A stretch of 5,188 nt of DNA from Fen-999 sp035505955 (GTDB lineage Bacteria; Pseudomonadota; Gammaproteobacteria; Burkholderiales; Rhodocyclaceae). Under the pieces are notes generated by a model. That model was not told where the DNA came from, ran no database searches, and was given only the letters and a program-made list of their open reading frames with translations. The stretch's first letter is position 1. The number at the start of each line of letters is the position of its first letter. Location: NCBI GenBank assembly GCA_035505955.1, contig DATJQH010000002.1, positions 1 through 5,188 on the forward strand, given 5' to 3'. Positions 1 through 5,188 of this stretch are shown here, one piece after another. A program made the translations under genes and the position numbers.

Positions 1-1
1 G

Positions 2-646
2 GGCGGACGCTGCGAAGCCTGCCAGGGCGACGGCATGATCAAGGTGGAGATGCACTTCCTGCCCGACATCTACGTGCCCTGCGACGTCTGCCACGGCAAG
101 CGCTACAACCGCGAGACACTGGAAGTGCGCTACAAGGGCAAAACCATCTACGAAGTGCTGCAGATGACCGTCGAGCAGGCGCACGAGTTCTTCGCGCCCG
201 TACCGGTCGTGGCGAGGAAGCTGGAGACGCTGGTCGACGTCGGCCTTTCCTACATCCAACTCGGCCAGTCGGCCACAACACTTTCGGGCGGCGAAGCGCA
301 ACGGGTGAAACTGGCGCTGGAACTCTCGAAGCGCGATACCGGTCGCACGCTGTATATCCTCGACGAGCCCACTACGGGCCTGCACTTCCAGGACATCGAG
401 ATGCTGCTCTCCGTGCTGCACCGGCTGCGCGATCACGGCAACACGGTCGTCGTCATCGAACACAACCTCGACGTCATCAAGACGGCCGACTGGCTGCTCG
501 ACCTCGGCCCCGAGGGCGGCGACGGCGGTGGGCGTATCATCGCCACCGGATCACCCGAAGCGGTGGCCGGCATCGCCGGCAGCTACACGGGGCGCTACCT
601 GGCGCCGATCCTGACACCATCGCCGAAACGCAAGAACGGGAAGTGA
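2..646 (+). CDS. uvrA: UvrA, excinuclease ABC subunit A (C-terminal 214 residues; 5' end outside window)
   Basis: UvrA is the cytosolic ATPase that, as a dimer with UvrB, finds bulky DNA lesions and starts nucleotide excision repair. The frame is already open at base 2, so the gene enters from the left. Numbering visible residues from base 2, I see the C-terminal C4 zinc finger (CEAC at 4-7 and CDVC at 27-30, flanked by the GDG and GKRYN motifs typical of UvrA), the ABC signature LSGGEAQRVKLA (about 94-105), Walker B YILDEPTTGLH (about 118-128) and the H-loop VIEHN (His about 154). These belong to the second nucleotide-binding domain; its Walker A lies outside the window. The protein ends in a short basic tail (KRKNGK) and stops with TGA at 644-646. 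The match to known UvrA is close along the whole visible part. The family is usually about 940 residues, so roughly three quarters is missing. No frameshift or lost key residue is visible. Confidence 0.98.
   Translation, partial: GGRCEACQGDGMIKVEMHFLPDIYVPCDVCHGKRYNRETLEVRYKGKTIYEVLQMTVEQAHEFFAPVPVVARKLETLVDVGLSYIQLGQSATTLSGGEAQRVKLALELSKRDTGRTLYILDEPTTGLHFQDIEMLLSVLHRLRDHGNTVVVIEHNLDVIKTADWLLDLGPEGGDGGGRIIATGSPEAVAGIAGSYTGRYLAPILTPSPKRKNGK
638..643 (+). promoter_or_regulatory. Ribosome-binding site of the small gene downstream of uvrA
   Basis: GGGAAG lies inside the last uvrA codons, 5 bases before the ATG at 649. It favours ATG 649 over the GTG at 643, which would fall on the motif itself. 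Its position within the uvrA coding end fits translational coupling. Confidence 0.5.
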
Positions 647-648
647 CC

Positions 649-984
649 ATGGCCGCGTTCGAGAACTACGGTGAGGAAGCCATCCGCATCGAGCGCGAGA
701 TCGAGCGGCACGGCGTCATCCTCGGCATCGACTGGCAGGACGACAACGCCGTGCGCGCGCTCGCACGCGAAGCGCTCGCCTACCGGCCCGGCGAGGACGC
801 CAAAGTCAGCCCCGGTGATACGCCGCTGTGGCGCGCCAAGCTCGATCTCTTCGGCCTCGCCCAACTGATGTTGAAGGTGATGACAGAAAGCGCGGGCGAC
901 AACGTCGAAACCCACGGCGGCCCGGCCTGGAAGGCCTTCGGCCGCGCGCTGTGGCAGGAGTCGGGGCTGGCCGATCGCCGCTGA
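649..984 (+). CDS. Small hypothetical protein (111 aa) directly downstream of uvrA
   Basis: I do not recognise this family. The product is 111 residues, with no signal peptide or membrane segment, so it is probably cytosolic. It looks mostly helical. The N-terminal part carries a charged helix (about residues 8-21, rich in Glu, Arg and Ile), a second helix follows around 32-44, a Pro/Gly/Asp-rich turn spans 46-60, and a longer amphipathic helix WRAKLDLFGLAQLMLKVM covers about 61-78. After that comes an ETHGG segment (87-91) and a short helix with two Trp residues (W94 and W102). I chose ATG at 649 because GGGAAG at 638-643 is a fair ribosome-binding site 5 bases upstream. An in-frame GTG at 643 overlaps the uvrA stop and would add only two residues. 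The 2-bp gap to uvrA and the same GC-rich codon use suggest a shared transcript and a real gene. The function is unknown; a DNA-repair role is only guilt by association. Confidence 0.75.
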   Translation: MAAFENYGEEAIRIEREIERHGVILGIDWQDDNAVRALAREALAYRPGEDAKVSPGDTPLWRAKLDLFGLAQLMLKVMTESAGDNVETHGGPAWKAFGRALWQESGLADRR

Positions 985-990
985 CGCAGC

Positions 991-1040
991 CCCCACGGCG
1001 TACCACGACGGCTGACTTTCAGTGATCGTCAGCCGTGGGG
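991..1040. terminator. GC-rich inverted repeat between convergent genes, possible bidirectional terminator
   Basis: The 44-bp gap between the rightward small gene (ends 984) and the leftward arginase gene (ends 1029) holds a perfect 9-bp inverted repeat: ACGGCTGAC at 1008-1016 and GTCAGCCGT at 1028-1036, with an 11-base loop. A second 9-bp pairing is possible between CCCCACGGC at 991-999 and GCCGTGGGG at 1032-1040. The two share 1032-1036, so only one can form at a time. The arginase stop codon (1029-1031) lies inside the right arm. No run of T follows on either strand, so this is not a classical intrinsic terminator. The location at a convergent junction is the main support for a termination or 3'-end-protecting role. 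Confidence 0.4.
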
Positions 1041-1949
1041 CCGGATGAGCGTGCTCTTGCCGAACAGGCTTTCGACCAGGTCGACGATGAGTTCGGCGGT
1101 CTGGTTGCGCGTGTCGCGCGCCGGGTTGAGCTCGGCGATGTCGAGCGAGCCGAGCAGGCCCGTGTCGGCGATCATCTCCATGCACAGGTGCGACTCGCGG
1201 TAGGTGGGGCCGCCGCGCGCGGGCGTGGTGACGCCGGGCGCGATGTCGGGGTCGAGGAAGTCGGCGTCGAGGCTGACGTGCAAATGCGTGTCGCGGTCGA
1301 TGCCGGCGAGCGCCTGTTCCATGGTCTGGCGCATGCCGATCTCATCGACGCAGCGCATGTCGAACACTTGCACGCGCGCTTCGTCGAGGAAGCGCTTTTC
1401 GCCGGCATCGACGCTGCGCATGCCGATCAGGCGCACCTGCTCGGGCGTCACGGCCGGCACGGCGCCGGAGAGCATGGTCAGCTCGGCCGGGCCGTAGCCG
1501 CACAGGCATGCCACCGGCATGCCGTGCAGGTTGCCGCTGGGCGTGATGGCCGAGGTGTTGAAATCAGCGTGGGCGTCGAGCCAGAGCACGCGCAGCTTGC
1601 GGCCGCTGCCGCGGCAGTGCTTCGCCACGGCGCTGATGGAGCCGATGGCCAGGCTGTGGTCGCCGCCGAGCAGCATCGGCAACCGGCCGGCCGCGAGTTC
1701 GCGCCCGACCGCCTCGGCGGCGGCGCCGGCCCACTTCGTCACCAGCGGCAGATGCCGGTAGCCGCCCTCGGGCATGGCGCGCGGATGGTCGGGCCCGGAT
1801 ACATCGCCGACGTCACGCGCGCCGCCGTCGGTCGCGAGTGCGGCTTCGACGATGCCGGCCACGCGCAGCGCCGCCGGGCCCATGCGGGCGCCGATGTCGC
1901 CGGCGCCGACGTCGGTCGGGGCACCGATGATGCTGATCGGACGTGTCAT
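1029..1949 (-). CDS. rocF: Arginase (Mn-dependent, L-arginine to L-ornithine plus urea)
   Basis: Arginase hydrolyses L-arginine to ornithine and urea in the cytosol, feeding arginine nitrogen and carbon into ornithine/proline metabolism. The 306-residue product has the usual length and the complete set of ureohydrolase motifs: GGDHS at 95-99 (metal ligand H98), DAHADFN at 125-131 (D125, H127, D129) and SLDADFLDP at 226-234 (D228, D230). Substrate-recognition residues of true arginases are also present: N131 and the SGNLHGMP segment at 138-145 (S138, H142), VDAGE at 180-184 (D181, E184), and E273 in DIAELNP. The SGN-HGMP segment and VDxGE favour arginase over agmatinase, which normally has HGTP. 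The loop TPARGGPTYRE (242-252) is a mild variant of the common TPVxGGLTYRE. The ATG at 1949-1947 is supported by a strong AAAGGAG 7 bases upstream. It is the last gene of a leftward cluster, 13 bp after the GGDEF-EAL gene. No arginine-responsive regulator is seen nearby. Gene symbol given by function. Confidence 0.94.
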   Translation of the reverse strand: MTRPISIIGAPTDVGAGDIGARMGPAALRVAGIVEAALATDGGARDVGDVSGPDHPRAMPEGGYRHLPLVTKWAGAAAEAVGRELAAGRLPMLLGGDHSLAIGSISAVAKHCRGSGRKLRVLWLDAHADFNTSAITPSGNLHGMPVACLCGYGPAELTMLSGAVPAVTPEQVRLIGMRSVDAGEKRFLDEARVQVFDMRCVDEIGMRQTMEQALAGIDRDTHLHVSLDADFLDPDIAPGVTTPARGGPTYRESHLCMEMIADTGLLGSLDIAELNPARDTRNQTAELIVDLVESLFGKSTLIRPHG

Positions 1950-1956
1950 GACAGCG

Positions 1957-1963
1957 CTCCTTT
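1957..1963 (-). promoter_or_regulatory. Strong ribosome-binding site of the arginase gene
   Basis: On the minus strand the motif reads AAAGGAG and ends 7 bases before the arginase ATG. It starts within the last base of the TGA stop of the GGDEF-EAL gene (minus-strand TGAAAGGAG), so ribosomes finishing that gene end next to it. It is the only near-consensus site among the leftward genes seen here and fixes the arginase start. Confidence 0.75.
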
Positions 1964-3777
1964 CACACTACGGCGACGGGCGAGCGGAACAGCGCGTCGG
2001 CTTCGCTCGCCGGCTGCGGTGGCAGGAAGTAATTGCCCTGGAAATGCGTGCAACCGTAGGTGATCAGCAGCCGCAGCTGCGCCACGGTTTCCACGCCCTC
2101 CGCCAGCGTCTGCAGGTTCATGCCGCGCGCGAGGCCGACGATGGCGGAAACGACGGCCGCATCGCCGCCGTCGACGTCGAGGTCGCGCACGAAGCTCTGG
2201 TCGATCTTGAGCTTGCGCACCGGGAAACGCTTGAGGTAGGCCAGGCTCGAGTAGCCGATGCCGAAGTCATCGATGCTGAGACGCACGCCCATCGCCGCCA
2301 GTTCCCGCAGCGTGTCGGTTGCTTCGCCAACGTTGTGCATCAGCGCCGATTCGGTGATCTCGAGTTCCAGCAGGCGGGCCGGCTGGTCGGCATCTTCGAG
2401 CAGCCGGCGCACGAGTTCGACCAGCCCCTTCTGCCGGAACTGGCGCGGCGAAAGGTTCACCGACAGCGGCATGGCCGGGTAGCCGGCCGCCTGCCAGGCG
2501 CGGTTCTGGTGCAGCGCCTCGCGCAGCACCCATTCGCCGAGCGGCAGGATCAGCCCCGTCTCCTCGGCCACCGGCAGAAAGTCGCGCGGGCACAGCAGGC
2601 CACGGGTCGGGTGGTTCCAGCGCACCAGCGCCTCGATGCCGCGCACGGCCGGCTCGTCGATCGTCACCTGCGGCTGGTAGTAAAGCTGCAGGTCGCCGGC
2701 TTCGAGCGCACGGCGCAACTGGTGTTCGAGCTCGAAGAGGCGCGTCGCCTCCTCGTTCATGCCCGCCGTGAAGAACTGGAAATTGTTGCCGCCGCGATCC
2801 TTGGCGTCGTACATCGCGGTGTCGGCGTTCTTCATCAACTGCAGCGCATCGGTGCCGTCGTCCGGAAACATGCTGATGCCGATCGACGTCGTCACGCGCA
2901 ATTCGTGGTCGAAGGCATGGATCGGCTGCGCGAGCGACTTGACGATCTTCTCGGCAACGAGCGCCGAGTCTTCCGTGCCGGCCAGCTCCGAGAGGACGAT
3001 CACGAACTCGTCGCCGCCCAGGCGCGATACGGTGTCCACGGCGCGCACGGCCTTGCCCAGCCGCACCGCGACATGCTTGAGCAGTTCGTCGCCGACCGCG
3101 TGGCCGAGGCTGTCGTTGATGTCCTTGAAGCGATCGAGGTCGAGGAAGACGACGCCGACGCGATGGTTGTCGCGCACGGCGTGCATCAATGCCTGGTCGA
3201 GCCGGTCCTGCAGCAGCGTGCGGTTGGGCAGGCCCGTGAGCGAGTCGTGGTGGGCGATGTGCCAGATGCGCTGCTCCGCCTGCACGCGCTCGAACACTTC
3301 CTTCTGCAACTGCGTGTTCGCGGCCGTGAGTTCGTTGGTGCGTTCCTGCACGCGCTGTTCGAGGTCGTCCTTGGCGCGCTGCAATGCTTCCTCCGCCGCG
3401 CGCCACTTGGTCACGTCCTCCATGATCCAGATCGTGCCCGACTGCGGCCGGCGCGGGTTCACCGCCTTCGCGGACATGCGGCACTGGAAGGTGCTGCCGT
3501 CGCGCCGCTTCATTTCCATTTCCGTCCAGAACGACTCGCCGGCGCCGAGCGCCGGCCCCGCCTCGCGGCCGACGGCCTCGTAGATCTCGTCCGACGGATA
3601 GAGCTCGCGGCCGGACAGCCCGAGCATCTCCTCGACCGTGTAGCCGAACATTTTCGCGGCCACCGGATTCACCTGCACGAACTTGCGGTTCCTGGAAAAC
3701 AAGATGCCGACGGTGGCGTTCTCCAGGATCGCCCGCAGTTCGAGCAGGCCGGTGGAGCCGTCGGCGGCGAGGTTCAT
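1963..3777 (-). CDS. PAS-GGDEF-EAL cyclic-di-GMP synthase/phosphodiesterase, soluble
   Basis: A 604-residue signalling enzyme that can in principle make cyclic-di-GMP from GTP (GGDEF) and break it down to pGpG (EAL). Order: PAS domain about 12-125 (LENATVGILFSRNRKFVQVN start, MEDVTKWRAAEE end), coiled-coil linker about 126-170, GGDEF about 171-336, EAL about 345-600. GGDEF is at 254-258, with an inhibitory RxxD site at R245-D248 exactly five residues before it and the DLDRFKDIND metal/substrate segment at 213-222. In the EAL domain I see E382 (EAL 382-384), N441 (SVNLSP), E473 (EITES), the D503-D504 pair in DDFGIGYSSL, K524 (KID), and E560/E563 in AEGVET, so all usual catalytic residues seem present. 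There is no signal peptide or membrane helix, so it is cytosolic. The PAS ligand cannot be told from sequence. ATG at 3777 overlaps the stop of the preceding gene by ATGA and has only a weak ribosome-binding site, which points to translational coupling. The frame stays open upstream to about 5016, but that part is the shadow of two other genes. Which activity dominates in vivo is unknown. Confidence 0.97.
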   Translation of the reverse strand: MNLAADGSTGLLELRAILENATVGILFSRNRKFVQVNPVAAKMFGYTVEEMLGLSGRELYPSDEIYEAVGREAGPALGAGESFWTEMEMKRRDGSTFQCRMSAKAVNPRRPQSGTIWIMEDVTKWRAAEEALQRAKDDLEQRVQERTNELTAANTQLQKEVFERVQAEQRIWHIAHHDSLTGLPNRTLLQDRLDQALMHAVRDNHRVGVVFLDLDRFKDINDSLGHAVGDELLKHVAVRLGKAVRAVDTVSRLGGDEFVIVLSELAGTEDSALVAEKIVKSLAQPIHAFDHELRVTTSIGISMFPDDGTDALQLMKNADTAMYDAKDRGGNNFQFFTAGMNEEATRLFELEHQLRRALEAGDLQLYYQPQVTIDEPAVRGIEALVRWNHPTRGLLCPRDFLPVAEETGLILPLGEWVLREALHQNRAWQAAGYPAMPLSVNLSPRQFRQKGLVELVRRLLEDADQPARLLELEITESALMHNVGEATDTLRELAAMGVRLSIDDFGIGYSSLAYLKRFPVRKLKIDQSFVRDLDVDGGDAAVVSAIVGLARGMNLQTLAEGVETVAQLRLLITYGCTHFQGNYFLPPQPASEADALFRSPVAVV

Positions 3778-4655
3778 TTGCCGTTCTTGTCGCTGGTGCG
3801 CTCGAGCAGCTTGAGGACGGAGACGGAATCCTCCTCGCCCAAGCCCATGCCGACAAGCGCGTTGAAGAGCTGCGCGGTCGCCGCCGTGTTGGGCAGCATC
3901 AGGCCGAGGCGGTGCGCCTCGCTCATGACGATGCGCAGGTCCTTCTGGTGCATCCAGGCCTTGAAGCCCGGCTTGAACTGGCGGTCGAGCATGCGCTGGC
4001 CGTGGTTCTCGAGGATGCGCGAATAGGCGAAGCCGCCCAGCAGCGCCTCGCGCACGCGCGCCGGATCGACGCCGCTCTTGCGCGCGAAGTTGAGCGCCTC
4101 GGCCACCGCGGCCACGGTGACGCCGGTGAGGATCTGGTTGCAGGCCTTGGCCACCTGGCCGGAACCGACCGCGCCGATCAGCGTGACCGACTTGCCGAGC
4201 AGTTCGAGCAGCGGCCGGACGCGTTCGAAGTCCGCCGGCTCGCCGCCGACCATGATGGTGAGCGTGGCGTTGATGGCGCCGACTTCGCCGCCGGAAACCG
4301 GCGCGTCGAGGAAATGGATGCCCGCCGCGGCCAGCCGCGCGCCGATGGACTGCGCCGAAGCCGGCGCGATGGTGGACATGTCGACAAGAGTCAGCCCCGG
4401 TGGGACGCCGTGCGCAATGCCGTCGGGGCCGAAGACCACCGCCTCGACGTCGGGCGCATCGCCAACCATTGTGAACACGACTTCGGCATGGCGCGCGACT
4501 TCGGCGGCGCTCGCATGGATGCGCGCCGTGGTGTCGCGGAAGGGTTCGAGCGACGCCGGCCGCCGCGCCCACAGGTGCAGGCTGTGGCCGGCCCGGGCCA
4601 GGTGCAGCGCCATGGGCCGGCCCATGAGGCCAAGACCGATGAAGCCGACGTCCAT
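3774..4655 (-). CDS. glxR: Tartronate semialdehyde reductase / 3-hydroxyisobutyrate dehydrogenase family (GlxR-like)
   Basis: Predicted NAD(P)H-dependent cytosolic reductase of the beta-hydroxyacid dehydrogenase family, best read as 2-hydroxy-3-oxopropionate (tartronate semialdehyde) reductase, making D-glycerate in glyoxylate assimilation. The 293-residue product has the expected length. Motifs: Rossmann GFIGLGLMGRPM at 4-15 (GxGxxG at 7-12), substrate-binding DAPVSGGEVGA at 117-127, catalytic K170 in GQVAKACNQ (166-174), and GGFAYSRILENHG at 207-219 with PGFK and HQKDL (236-240). The latter C-terminal motifs follow Escherichia coli GlxR/GarR closely. The residues after the second beta strand (R31, R32, with no acidic residue) suggest NADPH preference; this is inference. 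ATG at 4655 lies 9 bp after the stop of the DUF4202 gene, which is in the same frame, so no longer start exists. I see no convincing ribosome-binding site, so reinitiation is likely. The TGA stop overlaps the next ATG. Alternatives are 3-hydroxyisobutyrate dehydrogenase or a GLYR-type succinic/glyoxylate semialdehyde reductase. No gcl or hyi gene is visible here to confirm the pathway. Confidence 0.88.
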   Translation of the reverse strand: MDVGFIGLGLMGRPMALHLARAGHSLHLWARRPASLEPFRDTTARIHASAAEVARHAEVVFTMVGDAPDVEAVVFGPDGIAHGVPPGLTLVDMSTIAPASAQSIGARLAAAGIHFLDAPVSGGEVGAINATLTIMVGGEPADFERVRPLLELLGKSVTLIGAVGSGQVAKACNQILTGVTVAAVAEALNFARKSGVDPARVREALLGGFAYSRILENHGQRMLDRQFKPGFKAWMHQKDLRIVMSEAHRLGLMLPNTAATAQLFNALVGMGLGEEDSVSVLKLLERTSDKNGK

Positions 4656-4664
4656 GGCGACGCG

Positions 4665-5188
4665 CTAGCCGGAAACCGCCTTCACGATCAGCGGCACCAG
4701 CGGCTCGGGCAGCTTGATCTTGCCGGCCAGCGCGAACTCGTGCGCGGCGGGCGACATCTTCTGCCACGTCTTGCGGATGATCTCGAGCCAGCGCTCTTCG
4801 GTGTAATCCGGCTTCTTGCCGGCGAAGCCGAGCATGTAGTGCTCGATGAAGACGAGGTCGGCGATGTCCTCCAGCAGCTGCGTATCGGGGTTGACCTTGA
4901 GGCCCTTCTTGCCGACGGCGGTCTTGACGCGTTCGATGGTCTCCTCGTCGTAGCCGGCATCCTTCATGAGCCTGCCGGCGGTTTCGGCGTGAAACTTGTA
5001 GAGGCCGGTGCGCCATTGCAGGTAGCCGTCGCGCGTCATCGGATAGCTGTCGCGCGGCGTCTTCCAGCGCTGGATGTGCTGGGCGCGCACAGCCAGCCGC
5101 GCCGCCTCGGAAGCCTCCGGCGCGAAGCGGCCGATCATCTCCGTCATCCGCAGGGCGTAGAGCAGTTCGCGGGGATGGCTCTTGCCGT
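4665..5188 (-). CDS. DUF4202 family protein (5' end outside window)
   Basis: The frame is open to the right edge and codes for 173 visible residues, ending in TAG at 4667-4665. I recognise the DUF4202 pattern: GKSHPRELLYALRMTEM (1-17), RAQHIQRW (34-41), PRDSYP, GYLQWR, FHAE (65-68), AGYDEETIERV (76-86), LLEDIADLVFIEHY (104-117) and RKTWQKMSP (138-145). An ATG at 5147 is open to misreading as the start, but family-conserved sequence continues upstream of it (PRELLYALR), so the true start lies beyond base 5188, probably about 20-25 codons away given a usual length near 190-200. There are no membrane segments, and the protein looks all-helical and cytosolic. The function of the family is unknown to me. 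The spaced conserved residues H37, H66, E106-D107 and D110 resemble a metal-binding layout, perhaps a distant HD-type fold, but this is inference. It is the first visible gene of the leftward cluster, 9 bp before the GlxR-like gene. Confidence 0.9.
   Translation of the reverse strand, partial: GKSHPRELLYALRMTEMIGRFAPEASEAARLAVRAQHIQRWKTPRDSYPMTRDGYLQWRTGLYKFHAETAGRLMKDAGYDEETIERVKTAVGKKGLKVNPDTQLLEDIADLVFIEHYMLGFAGKKPDYTEERWLEIIRKTWQKMSPAAHEFALAGKIKLPEPLVPLIVKAVSG

Larger units (their letters stand above)
1029..5188 (-). other. Predicted four-gene operon: DUF4202, glxR-like, PAS-GGDEF-EAL, arginase
   Basis: Four genes run leftward with junctions of a 9-bp gap, a 4-bp ATGA overlap and a 13-bp gap. 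None of these leaves room for a separate promoter of ordinary size outside coding sequence, so one transcript starting beyond the right edge is the simplest reading. Only the arginase gene has a strong ribosome-binding site; the two genes before it appear to depend on coupling. The transcript probably ends at or near the inverted repeat at 991-1040. An internal promoter within coding sequence cannot be excluded. Confidence 0.72.

Noticed and set aside
631..646. The uvrA and GlxR-like genes both end in codons for KNGK followed by TGA (second copy at 3774-3788 on the minus strand)
   Set aside because: The shared stretch is about 15 bases with two mismatches and no extended similarity on either side. 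It is most likely coincidence and not a repeat element.
1035..2063. A 342-codon plus-strand open frame opposite arginase
   Set aside because: Its composition (Ala, Gly, Val, His, Arg) reflects the complement of arginase codons, and arginase has every catalytic motif on the other strand.
3538..3556. Perfect 8-bp GC hairpin with a 3-base loop (GCCGGCGC / GCGCCGGC)
   Set aside because: It lies inside the PAS coding sequence, encodes an ordinary Gly/Ala-rich loop, and such palindromes are frequent by chance at this GC content. No T run follows.
1774..4026. A 750-codon open frame on the plus strand antisense to the arginase, GGDEF-EAL and GlxR-like genes
   Set aside because: Its translation is Arg/His/Ala-rich low-information sequence with no family motifs, and it lies opposite three clearly conserved genes. 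GC-rich third positions commonly leave antisense frames open.
3778..5016. N-terminal extension of the GGDEF-EAL frame that would give a 1017-residue protein
   Set aside because: The extra 413 residues are Arg/Ala/Gly-rich shadow sequence over the GlxR-like and DUF4202 genes. The PAS domain begins right after the ATG at 3777, which overlaps the previous stop in a typical way.
4665..5147. ATG at 5147 as the start of the DUF4202 gene
   Set aside because: In-frame sequence upstream to the window edge (GKSHPRELLYALR) belongs to the conserved N-terminal part of the family, so the gene is cut by the window and not started at 5147.

Overview
The window is a compact, GC-rich, gene-dense chromosomal stretch. 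It looks like a proteobacterium, most likely a betaproteobacterium of the Rhodocyclales type (Azoarcus/Thauera-like). That placement rests on the feel of the UvrA C-terminus, the PAS-GGDEF-EAL architecture and the very GC-rich third codon positions; it is an inference, not a computed result. I see no mobile elements, CRISPR arrays, tRNA or rRNA genes, or composition breaks, and every long stretch is explained by ordinary genes.

Left part, plus strand (2-984): the last 214 codons of uvrA, the nucleotide-excision-repair damage sensor, followed after 2 bp by a small 111-residue gene of unknown function. These two face the leftward genes across a 44-bp convergent gap. A GC-rich inverted repeat there probably serves as a shared, though not canonical, transcription end.

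Right part, minus strand (5188 down to 1029): four tightly packed genes that look like one operon. In transcription order they are a DUF4202 protein (5' end outside the window), a tartronate-semialdehyde-reductase/3-hydroxyisobutyrate-dehydrogenase family enzyme (GlxR-like), a soluble PAS-GGDEF-EAL cyclic-di-GMP enzyme with both catalytic domains apparently intact, and an arginase with all metal- and arginine-binding residues. The junctions are a 9-bp gap, a 4-bp ATGA overlap and a 13-bp gap. The promoter must lie beyond the right edge.

How the genes work together: uvrA and its small partner are probably co-transcribed. In the four-gene operon no shared pathway is evident. GlxR would make D-glycerate from tartronate semialdehyde, arginase would make ornithine and urea from arginine, and the GGDEF-EAL protein would adjust cyclic-di-GMP in response to a PAS-sensed cue. 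The most noteworthy point is this embedding of a cyclic-di-GMP enzyme between two central-metabolism enzymes behind an uncharacterised DUF4202 protein. Nothing in the sequence proves a new system.
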